DNA of 64,000 nucleotides from Bdellovibrionaceae bacterium UBA2339 (GTDB lineage: Bacteria; Bdellovibrionota; Bdellovibrionia; Bdellovibrionales; JAMPXM01). Where the stretch lies: NCBI GenBank assembly GCA_002344785.1, contig DDUL01000009.1, positions 1 to 64,000 of the forward strand, read 5' to 3'. Numbering within the stretch: the stretch's first letter is position 1; every line of letters begins with the position of its first letter. Below, piece after piece: positions 31,761 through 40,586 of the stretch. A program made the position numbers and the translations under genes. The notes beneath the pieces were generated by a model, which saw nothing but the letters and a program-made list of their open reading frames with translations, did not search any database and was not told the DNA's origin.

Positions 31761-33359
31761 TTACAAGCGGCCTGCGCGATCATCCACGGCTTGGCCGGAG
31801 GCTCCGCCTTGTGAGATCTGCGCGAGGCGAATCTGTTCCATGATTCGACGAGCTTGTTCGAGTTGGGCCGAGTTCGCGCGCAACTCATTGTTCATGCGCA
31901 TGAAGACAGCGCGCAAACCTCCGCCCGCCAAACTCTGTGTGTCCGCAAAGGATCCGCCGGTGCAACCCTGCGTTCCAGGATCCATTCCGCATCGGAGTGT
32001 GCGGTAGTAATTGCGATTCTCTTCCGTCGACTGATAGCGCGTTTGATAGAAGTTGAAGAGCCGCTGCAGTCCACCTCCCTGCGTGAGCGACATTTCTTCT
32101 TGAATGTCCGCGGCGATCAAACGGTGAATCATGAGCAAGGCTTCCGCGGTCTGCGAGTGTCCTCCGAGGAAGGTCATCAGCGACTGTGCGCGTACCAGAA
32201 GCGAGGCATTGCCGCCGAAAATTTCTTTGGACCGAGAGTCCAAAAGTTCAAGCGTGTTGCGCGAATTCTCGAGCGCGTTGGCCAGCTCAGTCTCCGTGAG
32301 CGCTCGCTCTTGGCGGAAGTTTCGCAGCGCCTCGGTCGAGGCCGTGAAAACTTCGATGTTGGCCCAGCGCTTCTGGTATTGAGCAGGTTGTACGGCGCCG
32401 ATTCTCACGCCGTACTTGGCTCGTAAGTACGAGCGAGCCCAAAACGCATTCACGATGTCAGTGAAAGCGCGGTCGCGAGCGTCGCGATCCGCCTGATCTT
32501 TGAAGCGATAACGCTCGGATGTTCCGTAGTTGGTCGCGAAGGCCAAGATCAAGCGCTTCAGCTCATTGGCCTGTGAGTCCGACAGGCGCTCCAGCTCCTC
32601 GGTCGGCGTCATCAAGTCTTCAGCTTGGCGCTGCAAGGTGCGGATCTCATCGGCGGTCAACAGTGCGACCTCGAGGCGACCAGCGAGCGTTTGTCCTGAG
32701 TTCGGCGCGATGATCTGCACGCCCTGATTGCGGGGAAGCGCGATCTTGATGCCATAGTTTTGTCCCACCATGGTCACAGCATCGATTCGCTGTTGATAAA
32801 AGCTCAACAAAGGTTGGAAGTTGATTTGTCGGTAGCCCGGCAGACTTTGTTGCGTTCCTGCCACATCGACTTGCTGAGCAGACGGCAAAGCGCCTTGTGA
32901 GACTGAAGTCAGTGCGAAGATCTTCGAATCAAAGGCCAGTCGCGCCTCGTTGATCTTATTCACCACACGCAAGTACTCTTCAGCTGGAACCATATTGCCC
33001 AACTGTGATCTGTCTGAAAGTTGTTTCAACTCGCCGGAGATGATGAGCTGCATGTATTCATTGTAGGCCGTATTCACAGCCTGCACGCTCTCCTCAAGGT
33101 ACTTGCGATCGCTATCTTGAATCTGCGCGATTCGCGACAGCACCTGCTGCAAGAGTGGCGTGGTGTCGGTGTTGCGAATCTCATAGGCGCCAGGTTGCGC
33201 GGTCACAATCGGAATTCCCACACCCGGAACGACGGCGCCCGCAGGTCGCTGCTGTGCCCAGGCCGAATTGCCCATAGGCGCCAGCTGCGAAAGTAGAGCG
33301 AGGGCAACAAGGGCCGATGTGCATCGTTGAGTGGGACGCATAGACATAAACTTAGACAT
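31761..33359 (-). CDS. exported helical protein of unknown function
   Basis: 532 residues; GGAGGAAGTC precedes ATG 33359. A signal peptide ends SAWAQQRP. The mature protein is helical with long amphipathic and Gln/Arg/Glu-rich segments suited to coiled coils (about 60-110, 230-260, 330-370), a Gly-rich loop near 440 and a Cys pair (CGMDPGTQGC) near 455. No family recognised. First gene of the three-gene exported operon; the Cys pair and the Cys-rich second protein point to a disulfide-bonded periplasmic or surface assembly. Confidence 0.75.
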   Translation of the reverse strand: MSKFMSMRPTQRCTSALVALALLSQLAPMGNSAWAQQRPAGAVVPGVGIPIVTAQPGAYEIRNTDTTPLLQQVLSRIAQIQDSDRKYLEESVQAVNTAYNEYMQLIISGELKQLSDRSQLGNMVPAEEYLRVVNKINEARLAFDSKIFALTSVSQGALPSAQQVDVAGTQQSLPGYRQINFQPLLSFYQQRIDAVTMVGQNYGIKIALPRNQGVQIIAPNSGQTLAGRLEVALLTADEIRTLQRQAEDLMTPTEELERLSDSQANELKRLILAFATNYGTSERYRFKDQADRDARDRAFTDIVNAFWARSYLRAKYGVRIGAVQPAQYQKRWANIEVFTASTEALRNFRQERALTETELANALENSRNTLELLDSRSKEIFGGNASLLVRAQSLMTFLGGHSQTAEALLMIHRLIAADIQEEMSLTQGGGLQRLFNFYQTRYQSTEENRNYYRTLRCGMDPGTQGCTGGSFADTQSLAGGGLRAVFMRMNNELRANSAQLEQARRIMEQIRLAQISQGGASGQAVDDRAGRL

Positions 33360-34059
33360 GACTTCCTCCAGGACGCGGCAATCCGCCGATTTGTTTCTTT
33401 CTCAAAACTTTTCAGAGCCAAAATTCAGTGTCGCGTTTCGCTGTCGCCCTTCAGTGACGGATCTCCGTGTCGCAATCGGGTCTCGCGACACTTTGGCGAG
33501 ATCCGGATACGAAACGAGGCCCGAAACCAAAAACGAAACCAGCAGCGAAACCAGCAGCGAAACCAGAAGTGACCGACAAGGGGTTTACGCAGCTTGGCCT
33601 CGACCAGGGAGCAAACCCAGTCCAGCCAAGCGCGCAGGCCTTGCGCACCCAACTCCTCAATTCCTCAAAGGTCGGAGACAGGCATTGCAAGGCGAGGGAC
33701 CTCAGAGCGTGTTTGGGCCACGGATCCCTGGGCCGAGCTTAAGTCATCGGTAACTTGAGATTTTTGCGGGCTCACATAATGCCCTAACAATCTTTGAGCG
33801 TGAGCTTGCGCTGTCGAAGTTGTGTTCAAAGTCGACATTCTGGGCCTTGAAGAGCGGACTTCGATGCTTCGCTGGTTCGAACATGTTCGTCAGGCGTGAT
33901 CGCGAGTTACCGAGGCGCAAGCTGTCGCGAAGCGAGGTTGGCATTTGGTCTTGGGAACTCTCGAGCATGTGGAACTCGACGAGAGTCCAGTGTGTTTGCA
34001 TGTGGAACTTCACGTTGTCTCGCTTCCGCGCCATGATGAAGTTCAGCGAAGAGGTGCAA
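33360..34059. other. 700-bp region without a convincing gene
   Basis: Several frames are open here, but none has a Shine-Dalgarno, a family signature or the codon pattern of the neighbours. The region carries a 12-bp tandem repeat (33510-33567) and should contain the promoters of the minus-strand exported operon and of the HAMP gene at 34060. A small unknown protein or RNA cannot be excluded. Confidence 0.5.
33510..33567. repeat. 12-bp tandem repeat, GCGAAACCAGCA type
   Basis: Units of CGAAACC plus five variable bases recur four to five times (ACGAAACGAGGC, CCGAAACCAAAA, ACGAAACCAGCA, GCGAAACCAGCA, GCGAAACCAGAA). It lies about 150 bases upstream of the exported operon start. Confidence 0.85.
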
Positions 34060-34554
34060 ATGACAGACGGTGGCGGTCGCAACAAACGGTCGGCTAAGAA
34101 TATTCTCCTCCGGCCTGACTTTCAGCTTAGATACTCATTCTACTTTGTCGGCAGCACATTGGTGATCATGGGCGGAGTCTTTCTGCTCTTTCTCTTCTCA
34201 CTCAAAGACATGCTGAAGACCTTGGCCGTTGTCTATCGCATCGAGCCCGATGTGATGGTCGCCATCAATTCATCGCTGCAAACCGCGACGGTCACAACTG
34301 TTGCCGTGGCGATCGTCTTCGGTGTGATCTCGTTCTCATTGGGTGTAGTGCTCTCGCATCGATTGGTCGGCCCCATGGTTCCCATTCGACGATTGATCAA
34401 CCAACTTGCGGATGGTGAATACGGACGCAGCGGTCGGCTTCGCGAAAAGGACGACTTCCAAGAAGTGATGGCGGATCTGAATCGCTTGTCGCAATTACTG
34501 GCGGAAAAGCACGGCGCGTGGACACCACCTGCCGATCAAGGGCAAAAGTCCTAA
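34060..34554 (+). CDS. two-helix membrane protein with HAMP domain
   Basis: 164 residues from ATG 34060 (GAGGTG just upstream; ATG 34033 is an alternative). A membrane helix (about 27-50, STLVIMGGVFLLFLFSL), a short periplasmic loop of about 30 residues, a second helix (about 80-105, VTTVAVAIVFGVISFSLGVV) and then a HAMP domain: SHRLVGPMVPIRRLINQLADGEYGR. It ends after the HAMP coiled coil, without kinase, cyclase or methyl-accepting output, so it is either a signalling adaptor or a membrane scaffold. Transcribed alone and followed by a strong terminator. Confidence 0.85.
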   Translation: MTDGGGRNKRSAKNILLRPDFQLRYSFYFVGSTLVIMGGVFLLFLFSLKDMLKTLAVVYRIEPDVMVAINSSLQTATVTTVAVAIVFGVISFSLGVVLSHRLVGPMVPIRRLINQLADGEYGRSGRLREKDDFQEVMADLNRLSQLLAEKHGAWTPPADQGQKS

Positions 34555-34598
34555 TAGCCCCCAATATTCATCTGTTGAAATTCAAAGTTGTAACTGGA

Positions 34599-34634
34599 TT
34601 TGAGGCCTCGACATCGAGGCCTCAAAGCTTTTTA
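34599..34634 (+). terminator. strong intrinsic terminator
   Basis: Twelve-base stem TTTGAGGCCTCG/CGAGGCCTCAAA with a four-base loop (ACAT), followed by GCTTTTTA. It ends the HAMP gene; its 3' arm overlaps the stop codon of the convergent HD gene. Confidence 0.9.
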
Positions 34635-35920
34635 TCGGCCACCAGCTTTTTGGCTTTGGCAAAGGCTTCGGGCGAAACATAGATCCGCTCAATCATGCGG
34701 GTCTCTTCGTACTGCTGGAAAATTCGCGTGCACTTTTCGATCGGCACGGGCTTCTCGCGCGCGTCGTACTCGTCGACCACAAAGATCGGAAAGGCTTCTT
34801 GCTCTTGCGTCGCATGATATTTGGAAAGGCGCGTGGCGGAGCTGGAGAGAATTGTTTCGATGCCGTCGGCCTCGAGCACTTGGCAGATCTGCCGGGGACG
34901 CTTGGTGGGCTCGGTCGTATGAATCTCCGTCAACATGCGGAAAGGGCGGCGTTCTGAGATTCGCCGCGCCCACTTGTTCTGCACTTGTGAGAGGTGCTCA
35001 TAAAGCGAGAAATCCGAACATCGCAAATACTCTTCCAGAGTCGAAGGCAAACTGTAGGTGCAATCTTTCGAGTGCAAGTAGCGAGTCAGCATCTCTTCGT
35101 AGATCAAACTTTTGTGATGAAAGTAGATCATTAGGTACATGTGATGTCGCGAGATCAAAAAGTCATCGAAGGTGGAGAGCGCGCGACGGTTGAGGGCCAG
35201 ATGCAGTTTGCCTCGCGACTCGTGGAATCGAAGATTGCCGATGAGCCACTCCAGCTCCACGCGCCCGTAGTTGGTGCCGCAGAAGTAAGCGTCGCGCTCG
35301 AGATAGTCCATGCGGTCGACATCCATCTCGCTGGAGATGATCTGCGAGAGAATCGGGCGAAAATCCAAATCTTGCTCGATGAAGAAGTCATCGGGTGCCT
35401 TGAGACCGCGGTCAATCAAGCAGGCGATGTGTTGCCCGCTCATGTCTTTGAGCGAATCATCGATGGTTCGCGAGAGCTCAGAGTCCGTCACCATCTTGAT
35501 CGTGTAGTCTTCATGATTCGCGCGTCGTTCCGGATCCAATCCCCAGCCACGCTCGCGCTGCTGATAAACTTTGATCTGCAGGTCGCGCACGCGAGGCATC
35601 ACTTCTTCGGTGGTGTGTGAGAGCGGGCCATGACCGATATCGTGCAGAAGTGCGCCAAGTCGAACGGCTTGTCGCAAGCGTTGCCGAGTGGCCTCGGTCC
35701 GAAAACGAAAATCTCGGAATACAGAATCAAAGGCCAAGCCGGAAAGATGCATCACACCGAGTGAATGTAAGAAACGCGAGTGCGTTGCTCCTGGGAAGGA
35801 GTACTCCGCAAAGCCCAGCTGCTTGATCTGCCTGAGGCGCTGAAACTCACGGGATTCGATGATGGCCTCTTCGGCCGAGTTCACCACGATGGTTCCGTGA
35901 ATCGGATCTTTGATTTCCAT
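34622..35920 (-). CDS. HD-domain phosphohydrolase (dGTPase/SAMHD1-like)
   Basis: 432 residues from ATG 35920 (GGAG close upstream). The start MEIKDPIHGTI is the conserved N-terminus of this family. Core motifs: FQRLRQIKQLGFAEYSFPGA, THSRFLHSLGVMHL (metal His) and GALLHDIGHGPLSHTTEE (HD pair), followed by a later DRMDYLERDAYFCG that is typical of YdhJ/SAMHD1-like dNTP triphosphohydrolases. It is likely a cytoplasmic dNTPase. The divergent thyA-folA genes supply dTTP precursors, so both sides of the 322-bp gap touch nucleotide pools. Confidence 0.9.
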   Translation of the reverse strand: MEIKDPIHGTIVVNSAEEAIIESREFQRLRQIKQLGFAEYSFPGATHSRFLHSLGVMHLSGLAFDSVFRDFRFRTEATRQRLRQAVRLGALLHDIGHGPLSHTTEEVMPRVRDLQIKVYQQRERGWGLDPERRANHEDYTIKMVTDSELSRTIDDSLKDMSGQHIACLIDRGLKAPDDFFIEQDLDFRPILSQIISSEMDVDRMDYLERDAYFCGTNYGRVELEWLIGNLRFHESRGKLHLALNRRALSTFDDFLISRHHMYLMIYFHHKSLIYEEMLTRYLHSKDCTYSLPSTLEEYLRCSDFSLYEHLSQVQNKWARRISERRPFRMLTEIHTTEPTKRPRQICQVLEADGIETILSSSATRLSKYHATQEQEAFPIFVVDEYDAREKPVPIEKCTRIFQQYEETRMIERIYVSPEAFAKAKKLVADKKL

Positions 35921-36242
35921 GGCTCCATGAGCCACAGGCGGGCGCGGCTTGCCAAGTTCAAAAGAGCTGCCACGCTTGCGTGTGCAAATTGGCGGCAGGA
36001 CTTCAGTAAGTATTCGAAAACATTGAGACCTTGGCCTGGGGCTAAAACTTCGCCGGCTTGACACGAGTGTGCATCAAAATAGTTAAGTATTTTCGATACC
36101 TTAAGGCTCATCTCTGCACACTCAAGCGCGGCAGCTCGATTTTCTCCACGCGCCAAGGTTGACCACCCGAAGCCGCCCCGAGTGATATGTTGAACCTGCG
36201 TCCGAACCCGAACGCACCACCCCCAAGCCAGGAGGACTCCTC
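35921..36242. other. 322-bp divergent promoter region
   Basis: It separates the HD phosphohydrolase (minus) and thyA (plus). The A/T-rich stretch around 36072-36110 is the best place for a promoter. No regulator site recognised. Confidence 0.4.
36229..36242 (+). promoter_or_regulatory. Shine-Dalgarno of thyA within an inverted repeat
   Basis: AGGAGGACTCCTC directly before the ATG. The anti-ribosomal sequence AGGAG can pair with CTCCT (GAGG/CCTC with a three-base loop), which would hide the ribosome-binding site. Confidence 0.55.
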
Positions 36243-37046
36243 ATGCACGTTGATCTCGTTTACGCGGATTTGCTTCGACGCATTCTCGATCATGGCGTGG
36301 AAAAGGCGGATCGCACCGGCACGGGCACGCGCAGTGTGTTCGCGCATCAAATGCGATTCGATCTGAGTGAGGGCTTCCCGTTATTGACGACGAAGAAGCT
36401 GCACACGCGCTCGATCATTCACGAGCTGCTTTGGTTTTTGAAAGGCGAAACCAATATTCGTTACTTGAAAGAAAACAAAGTGACGATCTGGGACGAGTGG
36501 GCTGACGCCAATGGCGACTTGGGCCCGGTGTACGGCAAGCAGTGGCGCGCGTGGGAGACTGCGGACGGACGTCGCATTGATCAAATCGCGAATGTGATTG
36601 AGCAGATCAAAAAAAATCCGGATTCGCGTCGCCACCTGGTGATTGCGTTCAATCCGGGTGATGTCGAGAAAATGGCCTTGCCTCCATGTCACGCGTTTTT
36701 TCAGTTTTACGTCGCCAATGGACGCTTGAGTTTGCAGATGTATCAACGTTCTGCGGACGTCTTCTTGGGTGTGCCGTTCAACATCGCCTCCTACGCGCTT
36801 CTTTGCATGATGGTCGCGCAGGTCACGGGACTCACGCCGGGAGAATTCATTCATACGCTCGGCGATGCGCATTTGTATTCGAATCACCTGGAGCAGGCGC
36901 GCTTGCAGTTGACGCGTGAGCCGCGCTCCATGCCGCGCATGATTTTGAACTCGGCACGCACCAACATCTTCGATTTCGTCTATGAGGACTTTGAGTTGGT
37001 CGGCTACGAACCGCATCCCGCCATCAAAGCCGAGGTGGCCGTATGA
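36243..37046 (+). CDS. thyA: thymidylate synthase
   Basis: 267 residues, a usual length. Converts dUMP to dTMP with methylene-tetrahydrofolate. Signatures: DRTGTGTRSVFAHQMRFDL, HELLWFLKGETNI, GPVYGKQWRAW, catalytic Cys149 in LPPCHAFFQFYV, RSADVFLGVPFNIASYALL and GDAHLYSNHLEQ. Followed by folA with an ATGA overlap, the normal pairing because its dihydrofolate product is recycled by that enzyme. The strong Shine-Dalgarno is part of a small inverted repeat. Confidence 0.98.
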   Translation: MHVDLVYADLLRRILDHGVEKADRTGTGTRSVFAHQMRFDLSEGFPLLTTKKLHTRSIIHELLWFLKGETNIRYLKENKVTIWDEWADANGDLGPVYGKQWRAWETADGRRIDQIANVIEQIKKNPDSRRHLVIAFNPGDVEKMALPPCHAFFQFYVANGRLSLQMYQRSADVFLGVPFNIASYALLCMMVAQVTGLTPGEFIHTLGDAHLYSNHLEQARLQLTREPRSMPRMILNSARTNIFDFVYEDFELVGYEPHPAIKAEVAV

Positions 37047-37588
37047 TCGTCAGTGCGATTGCGGCGATGGCGAGCAATCGCGTGATCGGTCGCGATGGCG
37101 ATTTGCCTTGGCGAATTCCGGAAGACTTTCGCTTCTTCAAAGAGAAGACCAAGGGCCACATCATGATTATGGGGCGAAAGACTTTCGAGTCTTTGCCAGG
37201 GCTTTTGCCCGGTCGCTTTCACATCATCGTCACTCGGCAAGCGGACTATCAGCCGCAAGGCCTGAGTGAAGACGAACTTCACCAAGTTCTGGTCGTCACT
37301 TCGGTGGAAGAGGCTGTCGGCGCGGCCGAAGCCATGCTGACCGATGAAGATAAAGAGTGGGGTGACGAAGTCTTCGTGATCGGCGGTGGCGAAATCTACC
37401 AGCTGGCGATGGACTTTACCGATCGCATTTACCTCACCGAGATCGATGCCGAAGTGGACGGCGACACGATTTTTCCGAGGTGGCACGATGGAGACTTTGT
37501 CGAAGTCGAGCGAAGAGCCGGCGTGTCTTCGGGCGCCGACGGACTTCCTGTCTATGAGTTTGTCACCTATCAGCGTGCTTCTCGCTAG
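37043..37588 (+). CDS. folA: dihydrofolate reductase
   Basis: 181 residues, slightly long because of an insertion between strands (QPQGLSEDELHQV, LTDEDKEWGD). ATGA overlap with thyA. Signatures: IVSAIAAMASNRVIGRDGDLPW, the acidic substrate residue in PEDFRFFKEKT, MIMGRKTFESLPGLLPGR and VFVIGGGEIYQLAM for NADPH binding. Reduces dihydrofolate to tetrahydrofolate in the cytoplasm. Confidence 0.97.
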   Translation: MIVSAIAAMASNRVIGRDGDLPWRIPEDFRFFKEKTKGHIMIMGRKTFESLPGLLPGRFHIIVTRQADYQPQGLSEDELHQVLVVTSVEEAVGAAEAMLTDEDKEWGDEVFVIGGGEIYQLAMDFTDRIYLTEIDAEVDGDTIFPRWHDGDFVEVERRAGVSSGADGLPVYEFVTYQRASR

Positions 37589-37841
37589 GGCTAAGGTCGA
37601 CTGAGTCGGCTTCACTTTAGCTCAGCAATCTGGCGATTCACGCCATCTCGAAGACGTTTTTTGGCCCTCGGTTCAGTCGCCCTCGGCCTCAATCGAACTG
37701 AATTTCATCACTTCGCTGTCGGCGGCGGCCTGTGCCTTGCTCCATTTCTCCTATGAAATGTCCGGATTTGGGACCTGGCTTGGCCGGCTTAAGCTGGGAC
37801 GGCATAAGACCCTCGGGCATTGAACGGAAGACGAGGACCAC

Positions 37842-38360
37842 ATGATTTCACCGAACTTAAAACACATGCGATTTTGGTCGGCGCTCGCGGTGATCGCGGC
37901 GATCTGTGGGTTATCATCGACGGCGTTGGCCCAGGCGTTGCGGACGGAGGGCGTGCCAGAGGAAAGCGTGAAGTTTTCTTGCGCGATTCATGAAGTGGGC
38001 AAGGCGCCAGCGGCGGTGGTGAGTCTTGAAGTGCTGCAGCCAATTTCAAGTTTGAATGATCGCTTGGTGATGAATGTTACGTCGTGGACCATCGACAATC
38101 GTCAGTCGGCAACTTTGCGTTTGGTTTCAATTGCCGATGATCGTATGCCCGATGTGTTTCGTGTTCCTGTGCACGGCGGCCTGTGGCTGGGTTCCGGTGC
38201 GCAGCTGTTATTGACTCGACTCCAAGTCTTGGAGCGACAAATTCGAGATCTCGTCGTGATGACGGATGGCCGCGCTGTGGGATACTCGTGTGAGCGCAGT
38301 CGGCCTCAGGCCACCAATCTCAATTCGGACGCTCAACCGAGCGGTGGTCCTCAGCGATAA
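37842..38360 (+). CDS. small exported protein of unknown function
   Basis: 172 residues with a signal peptide ending STALAQALR. GAGGACCAC precedes the ATG. The mature part is beta-rich (VVSLEVLQPI, RLVMNVTSWTI, ATLRLVSIAD, GAQLLLTRLQVL) with two Cys (positions 46 and 150) that could form one disulfide. The C-terminus is Asn/Gln/Pro-rich. No family recognised. Ends overlapping the convergent acyl-CoA dehydrogenase by ten bases. Confidence 0.7.
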   Translation: MISPNLKHMRFWSALAVIAAICGLSSTALAQALRTEGVPEESVKFSCAIHEVGKAPAAVVSLEVLQPISSLNDRLVMNVTSWTIDNRQSATLRLVSIADDRMPDVFRVPVHGGLWLGSGAQLLLTRLQVLERQIRDLVVMTDGRAVGYSCERSRPQATNLNSDAQPSGGPQR

Positions 38361-39598
38361 GCCGGAATGCCGGTGATCTCTTCGCCCAGAATCAGTCGGT
38401 GAATGTCGTCGGTGCCTTCATAGGTGAAAACACTTTCTAAATTCATCATGTGTCGACCGCAGTGGTACTCCAGGGTGATGCCGCTGCCGCCCAAAATGTC
38501 GCGAGTTGTGCGAGCGCATTCAAGTGCCATGGCCACGTTGTTCATCTTCGCCAGCGAAATCTGCTGAATGCGCGCGCGGCCTTCCTCTTTCAGTCGCCCC
38601 AATCGCCATGTCAGCAGTTGAGCTTTGGTGATCTCCTGGTGCATTTTCACGAGCTTCGCTTGCACAAGCTGGAAGCTGGCGATCGGTTGGTCGAACTGAA
38701 TTCGTGTGAGCGAGTATCGGCGAGCTTCGTCGAAGCAAGCTTGGGCGGCGCCGATCGCGCCCCAGCTGATGCCGTAGCGCGCGGCCGCGAGGCAACCAAT
38801 TGGACCTTTGAGGCCGGCAATCTGCAGTTGGTTGCGCGCGGGGACTCGGCATTCATCGAATACCAACTCACTGGTGTTGCTGGCTCGCAAACTGTACTTT
38901 CGCTCGATCTCTGGAGCTTGATAGCCATGCTCGCGCTCGACGATGAAGCCGGCAATGCGCCCATGATCTTTGGAGCTGGGATCGTCGAGCTTGGCCCAGA
39001 CAATCGCGAGATCTGAGATGCCGCCGTTGGTGATCCACATTTTGTTGCCGGTGATGACAAAGTCTTGCCCGTCGCGAACAGCGCGGGTTCTCAGTCCCGC
39101 CGGATTTGATCCAAAGTCGGCCTCCGTCAAACCGAAGCAGCCGATCCATTCGCCGCGCGCCATCTTCGGAAGAAACTTTTGCTTTTGCTCTTCGCTGCCA
39201 TAGCTGGCGATGGCGTGCATGGCCAACGCACCCTGAACGCTGACAAAGCTTCGCAGTCCGGAGTCGCCGCGTTCGATCTCCTGCATGATGAGCCCGTAAG
39301 CGACATCGCCCAATCCCGCGCATCCGTAACCTTGAATGTTGGCGCCAAACACACCGAGCTGCGCCAGCGAAGGAATGATGTGCTTAGGAAATTCTCCGCG
39401 CTCAAACCAATCCGCAATGTGCGGCATGACCTCGCGATCGACGAACTCGCGCACGCTTTGTCGCACAAGCTTTTCGTCCGAGGTCAATAAATCGTCGACA
39501 GCGTAGAAGTCGATGGGCTCAAAGCTGGCGCTCACTTCGCGCGCGCTCGGCTTTGCGCTTTCGTGCTTTGAGTTTTTGGAATTTGGCGATGAGTTCAT
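38351..39598 (-). CDS. acyl-CoA dehydrogenase, glutaryl-CoA dehydrogenase-like
   Basis: 415 residues. GGGAG lies seven bases before ATG 39598. FAD-binding and catalytic segments: FGLTEADFGSNPAGLRTRAV, KMWITNGGISDLAIVWAKL, RIQFDQPIASFQLVQ and TYEGTDDIHRLILGEEITG with the catalytic Glu in TYEGT. The C-terminal YEGTxDIHxLILGxxITGIxA pattern is characteristic of glutaryl-CoA dehydrogenases, but the substrate could be another acyl-CoA. The operon with thiolase and an SDR-like protein points to lysine/tryptophan or fatty-acid breakdown. A 25-residue disordered N-terminus precedes the domain. Confidence 0.88.
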   Translation of the reverse strand: MNSSPNSKNSKHESAKPSAREVSASFEPIDFYAVDDLLTSDEKLVRQSVREFVDREVMPHIADWFERGEFPKHIIPSLAQLGVFGANIQGYGCAGLGDVAYGLIMQEIERGDSGLRSFVSVQGALAMHAIASYGSEEQKQKFLPKMARGEWIGCFGLTEADFGSNPAGLRTRAVRDGQDFVITGNKMWITNGGISDLAIVWAKLDDPSSKDHGRIAGFIVEREHGYQAPEIERKYSLRASNTSELVFDECRVPARNQLQIAGLKGPIGCLAAARYGISWGAIGAAQACFDEARRYSLTRIQFDQPIASFQLVQAKLVKMHQEITKAQLLTWRLGRLKEEGRARIQQISLAKMNNVAMALECARTTRDILGGSGITLEYHCGRHMMNLESVFTYEGTDDIHRLILGEEITGIPAYR

Positions 39599-39713
39599 AC
39601 ACGGCTCCCGTGCTTTGACGTTCGGTGATCGCTCTCGATGGGCGCTCTCGATGGGCGACCGCGGTGACTCCGTAAGGGCCCGAGGTCACTTCGCGATCTA
39701 TTTGCCAAGGCGC

Positions 39714-40565
39714 TTAGCTCAAGCCTTGGGCCACCGAGATCGTCTCTCCAGTCATGCCTGCTGCGAGCGGGCTAATCAAGAAGGCAACGAGATGAGCAAT
39801 GCGTTCGGGCTCCATCATCAAGGCTCGCGGGAAAACTTGTCTCACATCGAGCAGCTGTTCGTTCAACGTGCTGGGCGAAGGTGGAACCGGCCGAGCCGCG
39901 CCAGGATTGGTGATCTCGCCAAGTCCGGGGCGTTGGCCGCTATGCAGGAGGAGGAACTCTTCGGTGATGCCCATCGCCACGCAATTGACTGTGACGTTAT
40001 GGCTGGCAACTTCGCGAGCCAGAGTTCGGGCGAAGTCGCTGAGGCCGCCTCGAAGCGCCGCCATCACGGCGTGTTTTGGAAGTCCGAGCCGCGTGGCCTC
40101 GGGCATCAGGTACACGATCCGTCCACGCTTACGCCCTTCGAGGAATTTGAGCACCGAGTGAGTCATCATAAGCGTGGAGCGCAGATTCACATCGAAGAGG
40201 CGATCAATGTCGTCAAGTGCCGTGGGATCGCGAAACTCCATGGCATCCGAGGTCATCAAGCCATCGATGTAAATGTCCAAGCCGCCAAAGGCCTCTGCGG
40301 CTCGGCCCGCAGCTTCTTGCACATGATGAGCCTTAGCGAGATCGGCTTGAATGGCGACAGCGCGACCGAAGCGGTCATTCACTTCTCGCGCATCCATGAG
40401 TTGTTGAGCAAAGCGCCCGACGCGTTCGATGTTGCGATCGACCATGGCGACGTTGCAACCCAGCTGCGTGAGACGGCTGGCGATGGATTGGTTGGTCGAG
40501 TTGCACGGACCAGTGAGAAGTGCGGTGCGCTCTGAAAGTTTAAAGCTTGCGTCGAGTTCCGGCAT
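39714..40565 (-). CDS. short-chain dehydrogenase-like protein with degenerate active site
   Basis: 283 residues with GAAAGG upstream. The Rossmann fold is recognisable from VAMVDRNIERVGRF, AVAIQADLAKAHHVQEAAGR, GLDIYIDGLM and VNLRSTLMMTHSVLKFLE, and from VNCVAMGIT near the end. The coenzyme loop TGxxxGxG reads TGPCNSTN, and where YxxxK should be the sequence is LGLPKHAVMAALRGG, so neither Gly-rich loop nor Tyr/Lys pair is intact. It is probably not an active oxidoreductase; it may bind CoA intermediates or partner enzymes. Between thiolase and acyl-CoA dehydrogenase genes in one operon. Confidence 0.78.
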   Translation of the reverse strand: MPELDASFKLSERTALLTGPCNSTNQSIASRLTQLGCNVAMVDRNIERVGRFAQQLMDAREVNDRFGRAVAIQADLAKAHHVQEAAGRAAEAFGGLDIYIDGLMTSDAMEFRDPTALDDIDRLFDVNLRSTLMMTHSVLKFLEGRKRGRIVYLMPEATRLGLPKHAVMAALRGGLSDFARTLAREVASHNVTVNCVAMGITEEFLLLHSGQRPGLGEITNPGAARPVPPSPSTLNEQLLDVRQVFPRALMMEPERIAHLVAFLISPLAAGMTGETISVAQGLS

Positions 40566-40586
40566 GATTCGCCTTTCAATAAAAAA

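Noticed and set aside
33331..33753. Plus-strand frame of 140 codons in the 700-bp gap
   Set aside because: Driven by the 12-bp repeat; no SD and no resemblance to any protein. A real gene cannot be excluded but is not supported.
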